A DNA stretch of 64,000 nucleotides. Origin: Croceibacterium atlanticum. Lineage in GTDB: Bacteria > Pseudomonadota > Alphaproteobacteria > Sphingomonadales > Sphingomonadaceae. The position numbers were made by a program, and so were the translations under genes. The notes below the pieces were generated by a model, which did not search any database, was not told the origin of the DNA, and worked only from the letters and a program-made list of their open reading frames with translations. The DNA lies in assembly GCF_001008165.2 (NCBI RefSeq), contig NZ_CP011453.2, positions 1 to 64,000 on the forward strand. Direction: 5' to 3'. Of the stretch, positions 19,001 through 28,224 are shown one piece after another (position 1 is the first letter of the stretch; each line of letters opens with the position of its first letter).

Positions 19001-22000
19001 TGCCGTGGGGACTTACAGCCTGGCATATACGGCCACGGTGAATGCGGCGGCCACCGGCAGCGTGACCAATGCCGTGCTGGGCACGGGCGGCGATGATCCG
19101 GCCTGCCTGGGCAGTTGCGATACCACAACCACGGTTGATGAGCCGGCAGTCGCCTATGCCAAATTCGCGGATACGGCCGGGCCGGTCAGCGCGGGCGATG
19201 TCATCACCTTCACCCTGCGCACCACGATCGCCAATTCCATGACGACATCGGATATCGTGCTGCTGACCGATACTCTGGGCGCGGGGCTGGATTTTACCGC
19301 CGTCACCGATGCCGGGGCCTATGGCGTGGATGCTTCGGGTGCGCCGGTTGTCGAATTCACCCTGCCTGCCGGAACCGGGCCGGGCACTTATGACGCTGTC
19401 TATACCGCCACGGTCACTGCCGATGCATCGGGCGCGGTCAGCAATGCCGTGGTCGGCACGGGCGGCGATGATGCCACATGTTCCGGCGATTGCGATACCG
19501 ATACGTCCGTCGTCGCGCCGGGCGTCACCTATGCCAAGACGGCCAGCACGGCCGGGCCGGTCAGCGCGGGCGATGTCATCACCTATACGATCAGCACCAT
19601 CGTGGCGAATTCGCAGACCACGGGAGATGTGGTGCTGGCCGATACGCTGGGCAGCGGGCTGGACTTCACCGCCGTCACCGATGCGGGCGCCTATGGCGTG
19701 GATGCCTCGGGCGCGCCGGTGGTCGAATTCACCCTGCCTGCGGGCACTGCGCCGGGCACTTACGAGGTAAGCTACACCGCGACCGTGAATGGATCGGCCA
19801 GCGGGTCGGTCAGCAATGCCGTTGTCGGCACCGGGGATGACGATCCGACCTGTACCGTCAATTGCGGCACCCAAACCGCGGTTGAGGATCCGACCGTCAC
19901 CTATACGCTGAGTGCGACCGTCGCCAATGCGGCGACGAATAACGTCCTGACGCTGACCGATACGCTCGGCACGGGGCTGGATTTCGGCAGTGTCACCGAT
20001 GCGGGCGCCTTCACCTGCACGCCGGGCAACCCGCTGGTCTGCACGCTTCCGGCGGGGACTGCGCCGGGGACCTACAGCCTGACCTACAATGCAGAGGTGA
20101 ACGCCAGCGCCACGGGCAGCGTCAACAATGCCGTGCTGGGCACAGGCGGGGACGATCCGGCCTGCCTGGGCGATTGCAATATCGACACGCCGGTAATCGC
20201 GCCTGCGGTCAGCTATGCCAAGACGGCCAGCACGGCAGGCCCGGTCAGCGTGGGCGATGTGATCAGCTTCACGCTGACGACTACCATCGCCAATTCCATG
20301 ACGACTTCGGACCTGGTGCTGCTGACCGACACGCTGGGCACGGGTCTGGACTTTACCGCCGTGACCGATGCGGGCGCCTATGGCGTGGATGCGTCCGGCG
20401 CGCCGGTCGTGCGCTTCACCCTGCCTGCGGGGACGGGGCCGGGCAGCTATGCCGTCACCTACACCGCCACGGTGAATGGATCGGCCAGCGGATCGGTCAG
20501 CAATGTCGTGGTCGGATCGGGCGGCGATAATCCGGTCTGCACGGTGAATTGCGGCACCGAAACCACGGTCGAAGACAGCACCGTCACCTATTCCAAGAGC
20601 AGCAGCGCAGCGCAGGTGCAGGTGGGCGATAGCATCAGCTACACCCTGACGGCCACGGTCGGGAATTCGGCGCTGACGGATGCCCTGACGCTGACCGATA
20701 CTCTCGGCACCGGACTGGACTTCGTGGCGATCACCGATGCAGGCGTGTTCACCTGCACGCCGGGCAATCCGCTGGTCTGCACGCTTCCGGCGGGGACCGC
20801 GCCGGGGACCTACAGCCTTGCCTATACCGCCACCGTCAATGCGGCGGCGGGGGGCAGCGTCACCAATGCCGTGCTGGGCACGGGCGGGGACGATCCGGCC
20901 TGCCTGGGCGATTGCATCACCGAAAACCCGGTGGCGGCGCCGGTCATCAGCATCGCCAAAACCTCTGACCCGGCAGCGGGCGAGACTGTGCAGGTGGGGC
21001 AGACGGTCAATTATGCGCTGGTCGCAACCATTGCCAATGGCGCCATCACGGCACCGCTGGTGCTGGTGGACACGCCCGATCCGGGCCTGACCATCACCGA
21101 TATTCCGGCGGGCTGCGAAATGGCCGGGGGGATCATCACCTGCACGCTTCCCGCCGGGACGCCTGCCGGCACGCACAGCCTGGCCTATGGCGCGACGATC
21201 AATGACAGCGCGGGCGATGCCGTGCGCAATGTGGTGACGGCCACGGGCGGCGGCGGAACGACTGAGCCGGGCTGCAATAGCTGCGCGACGGAGCACAATG
21301 TGGCGCTGCCCCTGATCCGACTGGCCAAGACGGCTGCGGTGCGTGAAGTCAGGATCGGCGATCTGGTGCGCTACACGCTTTCAATAGAGAATGTGGGCGA
21401 GCGGGACCTGATCGGTGGCAGCATCATGGACATGCCGCCCGCGGGCTTCACCTATGTCGAAGGTTCGCTGCAAGTGGTGGATGGCGATAATGCCGCCACC
21501 CTGTCCGGCCAGGGGCCGCTGCGCTTTGGCGAAATTGACGTGCGGGCAGGGGAAACGGCGACGCTTGCCTATCTGATGCGGGTTGGCGCGGGTGTCCGTC
21601 CGGGCACGCATGTCAACCAGGCGCAGGCCTATTCGGCGGAGGATGTGTCCGTTTCCAATCCGGCCACGGCGCGGGTGGAACTGGCGGGCGATCCGCTGGT
21701 GGACGAGACATTGATCTTCGGCACATTGTTCGATGATCGTGACGGCGACGGGTGGCAGGACAGCGCCGCGCTTTCCGGCCTGCATGTGCGGGGCGGATTC
21801 GCGCCCGGCGCCTATGTGCCCGGTTCCACCATGATCGACCGGGGGCAGGGCATGGTGCCCGTGCCCGATGCCAGCGCGCCCTTGCTGCACGGCATGGATC
21901 TTGGCGGCATTGCCGCGCGCCAGTCCGAAGCCGATCCGGCGGGCAGGAACCGGATCGTGATCCGCCAGCGGCTGACCGATGCGGCCTTCACCGATGATTT

Positions 22001-23039
22001 CATCCTCACCAGCGCGCAGGGCGTGACCATCCGCATGGATGCGCAGGGCCGGACCAGCGTGGAAAAGGGCGGCGATGCGGCAAAGGGGCTGAACGGCGCG
22101 GAACCGCGGGTCGAACGGCGGATCGCGCAGGGCGAAGGCGGCCATGTCGTCGATTACGTGATCGAGAATGACGGTATCGACGAACGCGGCATTCCCGGCG
22201 TGCGTATCGCCTCGGTCGAAGGTCTTGTCATGGAGACGGACCAGTTCGGCCGTTACCACCTGGCCGCCGTGCCGGGCGGAGCCTGGGCGCGGGGCCGCAA
22301 TTTCATCCTGAAGGTGGATCCGTCCACCCTGCCTGACGGGGCCGAATTCACCACGGATAATCCGCTGCTGCGGCGCATTACGCCGGGCATCCCGGTCCGT
22401 TTCGACTGGGGCGTGAAACTGCCCCCCGCGCTGGTGGAAGGGCGGACCGAAACGGTGGAGCTGGAACTGGGGCAGGCCATCTTCACCCCCGGCAGCGCCG
22501 AAATCCGCGCGGAATATCTCCCCGCGATTGACCGGATGGCGGCCGAAATCGGCAAATATCAGGGTGGCGAGATCGTGATCGAGGCCAATGGCGAGAATGC
22601 ATCGCTGGCTTTCGACCGCGCCGAGGCCGTAAAGACCATCCTCCTGCGCAAACTGGATACGGCCTCGGCGCGGAATCTCGCCATTACCGCGCGGGGCAGG
22701 GTGGATGATCCATCCTCGCTGATTGCCGGGGTGGATGAAGGCGGCGTGCTGCTGGGCACGGTGCTGTTCGATACGGACAGCGCGCAAATCAGGCCCGAAT
22801 TCGCCCCCCTGCTGGGCCGGGTTGCCGCCCGGCTCGCACGGGAAGGCGGCGGCGCGGTGGCCATTATCGGCCACACCGATCTGCGCGGTTCCTTCCAATA
22901 TAACACCGCGCTGGGAATGCGCCGCGCGCGGGCGGTTTACGAAGCGCTCGCCAGCCAGCTCCCACCCGACATTCGCGCGAAAATCCGCGTGGACAGCAGC
23001 GAAGACCCCGCGGCCCCGGCCGACGGGCAGGCCGGGTGA
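16036..23039 (+). CDS. Giant DUF11-repeat protein with C-terminal OmpA-like domains (one frameshift)
   Basis: About 2,330 residues when one lost base near 16867 is restored; the upstream and downstream frames otherwise end or begin inside obvious family sequence. The start at 16036 follows GGGGAG. A long signal region ends at PAPAFAQS. Residues about 60-275 are a beta-propeller-like domain (DUF6923 type: PADNYIYGVDRPSGS). Two DUF11 domains, nine near-identical repeats of about 120 residues and two more divergent DUF11 units follow (to about 1880). The C-terminus has two OmpA/MotB-like peptidoglycan-binding modules, the last with LFDTDSAQIRPEFAPLLGRV and IIGHTDLRGSFQYN. Paired cysteines recur in the repeats. 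It is translationally close to the barrel gene behind it. Inferred role: a long periplasmic or surface fibre anchored to the wall. Confidence 0.82.
17679..20942 (+). repeat. Nine tandem DUF11 coding repeats of about 350-365 bp
   Basis: Each unit runs from (V/I)TYAKS-type strands through LTDTLGTGLDF to a CxxxC tail. There are two versions: A has FTCTPGNPLVCTLPAGT, B has YGVDASGAPVVEFTLPAGT. The order is A B A A B B A B A. Unit 7 lacks about 17 residues between its first strand and TLSATVAN. High identity between units marks recent duplication or gene conversion. Confidence 0.85.
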
Positions 23040-23053
23040 GGGGGGACAGGATC

Positions 23054-26000
23054 ATGAATAACAAGCTGATGAATCTTGGCCTCGCGGCGCTGATGTCCGG
23101 TGTCTCGCTGCCCGCGCTGGCGCAGGACCAGCGCATTCCGGCATCCGATCCGGGCCTTGCCGGGGACGATACGACTGTCTGTTCCGAAGACGGCTGCACC
23201 GATGATGGCGATCTCGTCTTCCGCCTGCGCACGCGCAGCTATGCCCAGCCTGCCACGGTCGGGACCAGCCAGCATTCGCCGTCAGAAGCCTTGCAGCCCG
23301 ACCGGCGCGTGACCATCGCCGCCGAACCGGCAGGGCAGCCCGGCCAGGCGACTGCACTGGGCAAGTTCTCTGTCAGCCTGCCCGATGGCGGCGTGATCTG
23401 GGCCACGGAAGATCCCACGCTGGGGCAGCCGGAACTATCCGTCTCGGCCCCGTCAATGGTCCCTTATGACGGGACGCGGATCACCGAACCGGTGCGGTTT
23501 TTCGTGCGCGGCAATTATCCCGGCTTCATCCGCAAGCTGGAGATTTCCATCTATCGCAGCACCGATGCCGATCTGATCGAACCGCTGGCCGTCATCCCGC
23601 TGGACGTGGCCGCCGTCACGCAGGCAAGCTGGGACGGCGCGCTGCCCGGCAAATACAGGTTCCGCACCGGGGACGATCTGATCTACGTGCTGCGCGCCCA
23701 TGGCGAAGATGGCGCTTTCGATGAAACCGTGCAGCGGCGCCTGCAACTGGTGCGGCCCGAAGACGCGGCGCGCAACAACCAGATATTGCGCCGCGATGCG
23801 GAAAAATCGCTCGGCACTGCGCTGACCGCGGAACAGGCGCGGACGCAGGCCCTCATCAACGACGTGTTCAGCGGCAATGGGCTGCGCCAGCAGAATATCG
23901 CCATTCGCGGTTCGCGGATCCGTATCCAGGGGCGCAATCTCCCGCCCGGTGCCCAGCTTGCCATCAATGGCGAATCCTGGCCGGTTGACCTGGAACGCAA
24001 ATTCGCCGCCGAATATCTCGCCCCCGTCGGCCGCCACGCTTTCGACATTGCGCTTCAGGGCGCGGGCAGCGAAGCGGCGCAGCATCACCGGCTCGATATT
24101 GATGTGACGGGCCGGTATTTCTTCGGCGTCGGCATTGCCGATCTGACCATTTCGCAGAACGATATTTCCGGTTCGGTGGAACCGTTTGCCGGGGATATGC
24201 GCGCCGATGACGATATTCTGGCGGATGGGCGCCTGGCCTTCTATCTCAAGTCCAAGCTGGGCGGGCGTTATCTGATAACGGCGCAGGCCGACACGACGGA
24301 ACGCGACCTTGGCGACCTGTTCAAGGGTTTCGGGAAAGCCGATCCGCAGGATATTTTCCGGCGGCTCGACCCCGATCTCTATTATCCCGTCTATGGCGAC
24401 GATTCGACCACATACCGCGATGTGGACACGATGGGCCGGTTCTATCTGCGCGTCGATTGGGACAAGAACCAGGCGCTGTGGGGCAATTACCAGACCGGCA
24501 TCACCGGCACGGATTACGCGCAATATATCCGCTCTCTCTACGGCGCGGCGCTGAACTGGCGTTCCAACGGCAATAATCCGTGGGGCGATCCGCAATCGGA
24601 ACTGCGCGTCTTCGGATCGCAGGCGCAAACCGCGCCGGGGCATAATGAATTCATCGGCACGGGCGGCAGCCTCTATTACCTGCGCCATACCGATCTGCTG
24701 CCGGGGTCCGATATCGTCTATCTGGAAATCAGGGACCGGACCACGGGCCGCGCGGAAAACCGGGTCCAGCTGACCCGCGGCGCGGATTACGAGATTGACG
24801 AGCTGCAGGGCCGCATCATCCTGACCCGCCCGCTTGCCCAGATCACGCGGGAAAATGCGCCGTCGCTGACCCGCGATGCCCCGCTGGACGGGTTTGAACA
24901 GCGGCTGATCGTCGATTACGAATGGCTGCCCGGCAGTTTCGACAGTGACGAGATAACGGCCGGTTTCCGCGGCAAGCACTGGCTGGGCGATCATCTCGGC
25001 ATCGGCGCGACCTATGTGGATGAAAACCGCGCGGGCGATGATTACACCCTCTATGGCGGGGACATCACCCTGCGGGCGGGCAGGGGCACATATCTGAAGG
25101 GCGAATTCGCCCATACGCAGGCGCTGGCCGCGCCGACTTTCCTTTCCACCAATGGCGGTTTCGATTTCACCCGCCTTGCGGCCACCGGCCCGCAGGAAGG
25201 GGATGCCCGGTCCATCGAAGCGCGGGCCAATTTCACCGAACTCGGCCTGACGGCGCTGGACTGGAGCGCGGGGGCATGGTGGCGCGAAACCGATGCCGGA
25301 TATTCCACGGGCCGTTACAATAACGGCCTGCCCACCACCGAATATGGCGGCGAAGTGCTGGGCCAGCTGGCGGCGAATCTGGGCGTCTATGCGCGCTACA
25401 GCAAGGCGGAAAGCGGGACGGATTCCCTGCTTCAGGCACAGGCGAGCCTGGACTGGCGGCTTGACGATGCGAACGCCATCGCGGCCGAAATCCGCCGGGT
25501 GGAGGAAAATTCCGCCTATGCGGATGCGGCCGGTATGCTGGGCGCTGTCAAATACAGCCGCCGGATCGGCACCGCTCTGGATCTCTATGCGCAGGGCCAG
25601 CTCACGCTGGATGACGATGCGGGCCGTTATCGCAGCAATGACATGGTGCTGGCGGGCGGGCGCTATCTGCTGGGGGACCAGTCATCGCTCGGCGCGGAAA
25701 TCAGCACGGGCGACCGGGGCGATGCGGCGACGGTGGATGCGGAATACAGGCTGGCGCCGGATCATACGCTGTACGGGGCCTACACCTATTCCACCGATAC
25801 GACGCAATATGAAAACCTGCTCAACCCCAATCGCCGCAACGGTTGGACGCTGGGCCAGCGCTGGCGCGTTTCGGACCAGGTAAACCTCTTCAATGAAAGC
25901 CAGTATCTGAAGGAACCGGCCCAATCCGGCCTTGCCCACACCTATGGCCTGGATTTCTACCCGGCGCGGGGGTGGAGCACGGGCTTCACCATCCAGACCG

Positions 26001-26752
26001 GGGAATTGCGCAACCAGATGGGCGGCATTGTGGACCGGCGCGCCGTCAGCCTGCGCCTGGGCCGCACTTCGCCCGATACGGACTGGCAGAGCAAGCTGGA
26101 ATGGCGGCGCGACACCGGGGCCGAACGGCGCCGGCAATGGGTCACCACCAACCGCATCACCCACCGGATCGACGAAAGCTGGCGCGTGGCCGCCCGCTTC
26201 AATTATTCGGACACGACGGACGCGATCAATCCGCTGGCCGGGGCCCGGTTCGTGGAAGGCAATGTGGGCTTCGCATGGCGGCCCTGGAACAACACCCGCT
26301 GGGGCGTTTTCGGCCGATATACCTATCTCTACGATCTCGCCACGATGGGGCAGGAAGGCGGCGCGGAATATGACCAGCGATCGCATGTCCTTTCGCTGGA
26401 AGGTGTCCACCGGCTTGACCGTTACTGGGAATTTGCCGCCAAGATCGCCCGCCGGGAAGGGGAAGCGCGCATGGGGCGCGGCACGGGCGAATGGTTCGAT
26501 TCAGCCACCACCTTCGTCGCCGCGCAGGTCCGGTACGAGCTTTTGTCCAAATGGCACGCCCTTGCCGAATATCGCGCGCTGGATGTGGCCGATGGCGGGA
26601 TCAGGCACGGCGCGCTGGTGGGGATAGACCGCGACGTGGCCAGTAATCTGCGCATCGGCATCGGCTATAATTTCACCCGCTTCAGCGATGATCTGACCGA
26701 TCTGGATTATGACAATAAGGGCTTTTTCATCAATCTGGTCGGCCGATATTGA
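23054..26752 (+). CDS. Large outer-membrane beta-barrel protein paired with the DUF11 protein
   Basis: 1,232 residues. The ATG at 23054 (MNNKLMNLGLAALMSG) is preceded by GAGGGGGGAC and starts a signal peptide ending LPALAQD; it is 14 bp after the DUF11 stop. Residues about 75-380 are beta-rich, with an Ig-like part (SMVPYDGTRITEPVRFFVRG). From about 395 on, the pattern is alternating barrel strands with aromatic girdles (RLAFYLKSKLGGRYLITAQ), closing with FFINLVGRY, a typical C-terminal barrel signal. No TonB plug is seen. No named family recognised beyond an outer-membrane barrel. The co-operonic OmpA-like anchor suggests one envelope-spanning complex, possibly for export or display. Confidence 0.78.
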   Translation: MNNKLMNLGLAALMSGVSLPALAQDQRIPASDPGLAGDDTTVCSEDGCTDDGDLVFRLRTRSYAQPATVGTSQHSPSEALQPDRRVTIAAEPAGQPGQATALGKFSVSLPDGGVIWATEDPTLGQPELSVSAPSMVPYDGTRITEPVRFFVRGNYPGFIRKLEISIYRSTDADLIEPLAVIPLDVAAVTQASWDGALPGKYRFRTGDDLIYVLRAHGEDGAFDETVQRRLQLVRPEDAARNNQILRRDAEKSLGTALTAEQARTQALINDVFSGNGLRQQNIAIRGSRIRIQGRNLPPGAQLAINGESWPVDLERKFAAEYLAPVGRHAFDIALQGAGSEAAQHHRLDIDVTGRYFFGVGIADLTISQNDISGSVEPFAGDMRADDDILADGRLAFYLKSKLGGRYLITAQADTTERDLGDLFKGFGKADPQDIFRRLDPDLYYPVYGDDSTTYRDVDTMGRFYLRVDWDKNQALWGNYQTGITGTDYAQYIRSLYGAALNWRSNGNNPWGDPQSELRVFGSQAQTAPGHNEFIGTGGSLYYLRHTDLLPGSDIVYLEIRDRTTGRAENRVQLTRGADYEIDELQGRIILTRPLAQITRENAPSLTRDAPLDGFEQRLIVDYEWLPGSFDSDEITAGFRGKHWLGDHLGIGATYVDENRAGDDYTLYGGDITLRAGRGTYLKGEFAHTQALAAPTFLSTNGGFDFTRLAATGPQEGDARSIEARANFTELGLTALDWSAGAWWRETDAGYSTGRYNNGLPTTEYGGEVLGQLAANLGVYARYSKAESGTDSLLQAQASLDWRLDDANAIAAEIRRVEENSAYADAAGMLGAVKYSRRIGTALDLYAQGQLTLDDDAGRYRSNDMVLAGGRYLLGDQSSLGAEISTGDRGDAATVDAEYRLAPDHTLYGAYTYSTDTTQYENLLNPNRRNGWTLGQRWRVSDQVNLFNESQYLKEPAQSGLAHTYGLDFYPARGWSTGFTIQTGELRNQMGGIVDRRAVSLRLGRTSPDTDWQSKLEWRRDTGAERRRQWVTTNRITHRIDESWRVAARFNYSDTTDAINPLAGARFVEGNVGFAWRPWNNTRWGVFGRYTYLYDLATMGQEGGAEYDQRSHVLSLEGVHRLDRYWEFAAKIARREGEARMGRGTGEWFDSATTFVAAQVRYELLSKWHALAEYRALDVADGGIRHGALVGIDRDVASNLRIGIGYNFTRFSDDLTDLDYDNKGFFINLVGRY

Positions 26753-26778
26753 TGGCTTGCCCGGCAGGGTGAAGAGGG

Positions 26779-26796
26779 CGGGGCCATCCGGCCCCG
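26779..26796. terminator. Hairpin between convergent genes
   Basis: CGGGGCC and GGCCCCG pair over 7 bp around ATCC, 26 bp after the barrel gene and 7 bp beyond the stop of the opposing reductase gene. It could act in both directions; no T run. Confidence 0.5.
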
Positions 26797-26803
26797 GCCC
26801 CGA

Positions 26804-28063
26804 TCATCGGAAGGCGAATAATTCGTAGCGGATATTGCGGTCGCGCAGGCCCTGTTCGCGTGCGGCGCGGCGTATGGAATCCAGCAGCCCCTGCGGGCCG
26901 CAAACCGCGATATCGACTTGCGATGCGTCCGCCGCCCGCACAATCTCCGCGAAGCGTGCCGTGAAGTCTTCGGATTTGGGGCCGGTGGATATGGGCACGA
27001 ATTCGATGCCCCGTTCCCGCGCCATCTCTTCAAGGACAGACACATCGGGAAATACCCGGCCGGGCGTGAAGAAATAGAACAGGGTCACCTGTTCGAAGCG
27101 TTCCGCTTCCTTGTCGTTCAGCCACGCGATGAAGGGCGATATCCCCACGCCGCCGCCGATCCAGATTTCCCGTTCACATTCCGGCTTTCTCCTGAACCGG
27201 CCATAGGGGGCATAGACATCGGCATGCATTCCCGGCTCGACCTGTGCGATCAGCCTGGTCGTGTAATCGCCAAGCGCCCTGATGACGAATGTGATCTTCC
27301 CTTCGGGCGTGGGTGCCGAGGCAATGGTGAAGGGATGCGGTTCGCGCAGCCCGTCTGCCTTCATCCGCAGGAAGCCGAAATGGCCCGGGCTGAATTCTGC
27401 GCGGTGGCTGACGGGTTCGAGTTCGATCGAGGCGGCGGCGGCGCCCCGCTGGACGTTGACGACCCGGTAATGGCCATGGCGCGCCACCAGCGGATAGAGC
27501 AGAAGCTTGTAGGCCGCGGCGATCACGCCCAGCGCGGCAAGGGCCGCCAGCCACAAACCGGCGGCGCTGCCAAGTGCGATCGGGGACTTGATGCTGAGCC
27601 AGTGGGCAAGCACAATCAGGAATAACGGCCCTGACAGGCGGTGCCACCAGCGCCACACGCTGTACGGAATGTTCCGGTTGAGCGCGAGGATCACTATCAC
27701 CATCAGCGCCACGAAACTGGCCTGCCGCACGAAACGGGTCGTGGCGGCGGGCAAGGCCAGGATTGCTTCCGCCTGCCACAGCGGATCCCCGGCTTTGAAA
27801 AGCAGGTGCACCGATGCCAGCGCCAGCGCCCAGATGCCGAGCCACTTGTGAACATTATACACACGGTCCAGCCCGCCAAACAGGCTTTCGACCCAGGGCC
27901 ACCTTCCGGCCAGGATGGCGGCAGTCGCCATCAGTGCCAGCGCCGAAATGCCGCAAGCGAGACTGAGCGTGGCCGGAGTCCACCAGGTCTGCGAAGGGAC
28001 TTCCATGAGCGTGAGGCCCAGGCTGATTGCCACGATGGCGACAATGGCTTGCCACGGTTTCAT
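26804..28063 (-). CDS. Ferric-reductase-like membrane flavocytochrome
   Basis: 419 residues combining a ferric-reductase-like haem membrane domain with a ferredoxin-NADP reductase-like domain. The first 200 residues hold about six membrane helices, with paired histidines in VHKWLGIWALALASVHLLF and WWHRLSGPLFLIVLAHWL as haem ligands. HPFTIASAPTPEGK binds FAD, GGGVGISPFIAWL binds NAD(P)H phosphates and VCGPQGLL the nicotinamide side. It would carry electrons from cytoplasmic NAD(P)H across the inner membrane to iron or another acceptor. It stands alone, with a pentanucleotide repeat 78 bp upstream of the start. Confidence 0.87.
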   Translation of the reverse strand: MKPWQAIVAIVAISLGLTLMEVPSQTWWTPATLSLACGISALALMATAAILAGRWPWVESLFGGLDRVYNVHKWLGIWALALASVHLLFKAGDPLWQAEAILALPAATTRFVRQASFVALMVIVILALNRNIPYSVWRWWHRLSGPLFLIVLAHWLSIKSPIALGSAAGLWLAALAALGVIAAAYKLLLYPLVARHGHYRVVNVQRGAAAASIELEPVSHRAEFSPGHFGFLRMKADGLREPHPFTIASAPTPEGKITFVIRALGDYTTRLIAQVEPGMHADVYAPYGRFRRKPECEREIWIGGGVGISPFIAWLNDKEAERFEQVTLFYFFTPGRVFPDVSVLEEMARERGIEFVPISTGPKSEDFTARFAEIVRAADASQVDIAVCGPQGLLDSIRRAAREQGLRDRNIRYELFAFR

Positions 28064-28140
28064 GATGAGATCGGCTCCCTATTGTGGCTGAAGGCCCGCC
28101 CGCGCATTTACATGCCCCCGTGCGCGGGTGGCGTCAAACG

Positions 28141-28185
28141 ACAAGACACGACAAGACACGACACGACACGACACGACACGACACG
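28141..28185. repeat. Pentanucleotide tract, nine 5-bp units
   Basis: Seven ACACG and two ACAAG units in tandem, in the 160-bp gap between the ferric-reductase-like gene and the P-type ATPase gene. It is upstream of the reductase start and just past the ATPase stop. Slippage would change promoter spacing rather than a reading frame. Confidence 0.9.
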
Positions 28186-28224
28186 GCGCGGTGCCCGGAT
28201 CAGGCGTTCCCGCGCCGGGCACCG

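Noticed and set aside
17886-21296. Very long open frame opposite the DUF11 repeats
   Set aside because: It mirrors the repeat codons on the other strand; its translation is Arg/Gly/Ala/Ile-rich without any domain, and no ribosome site is present.
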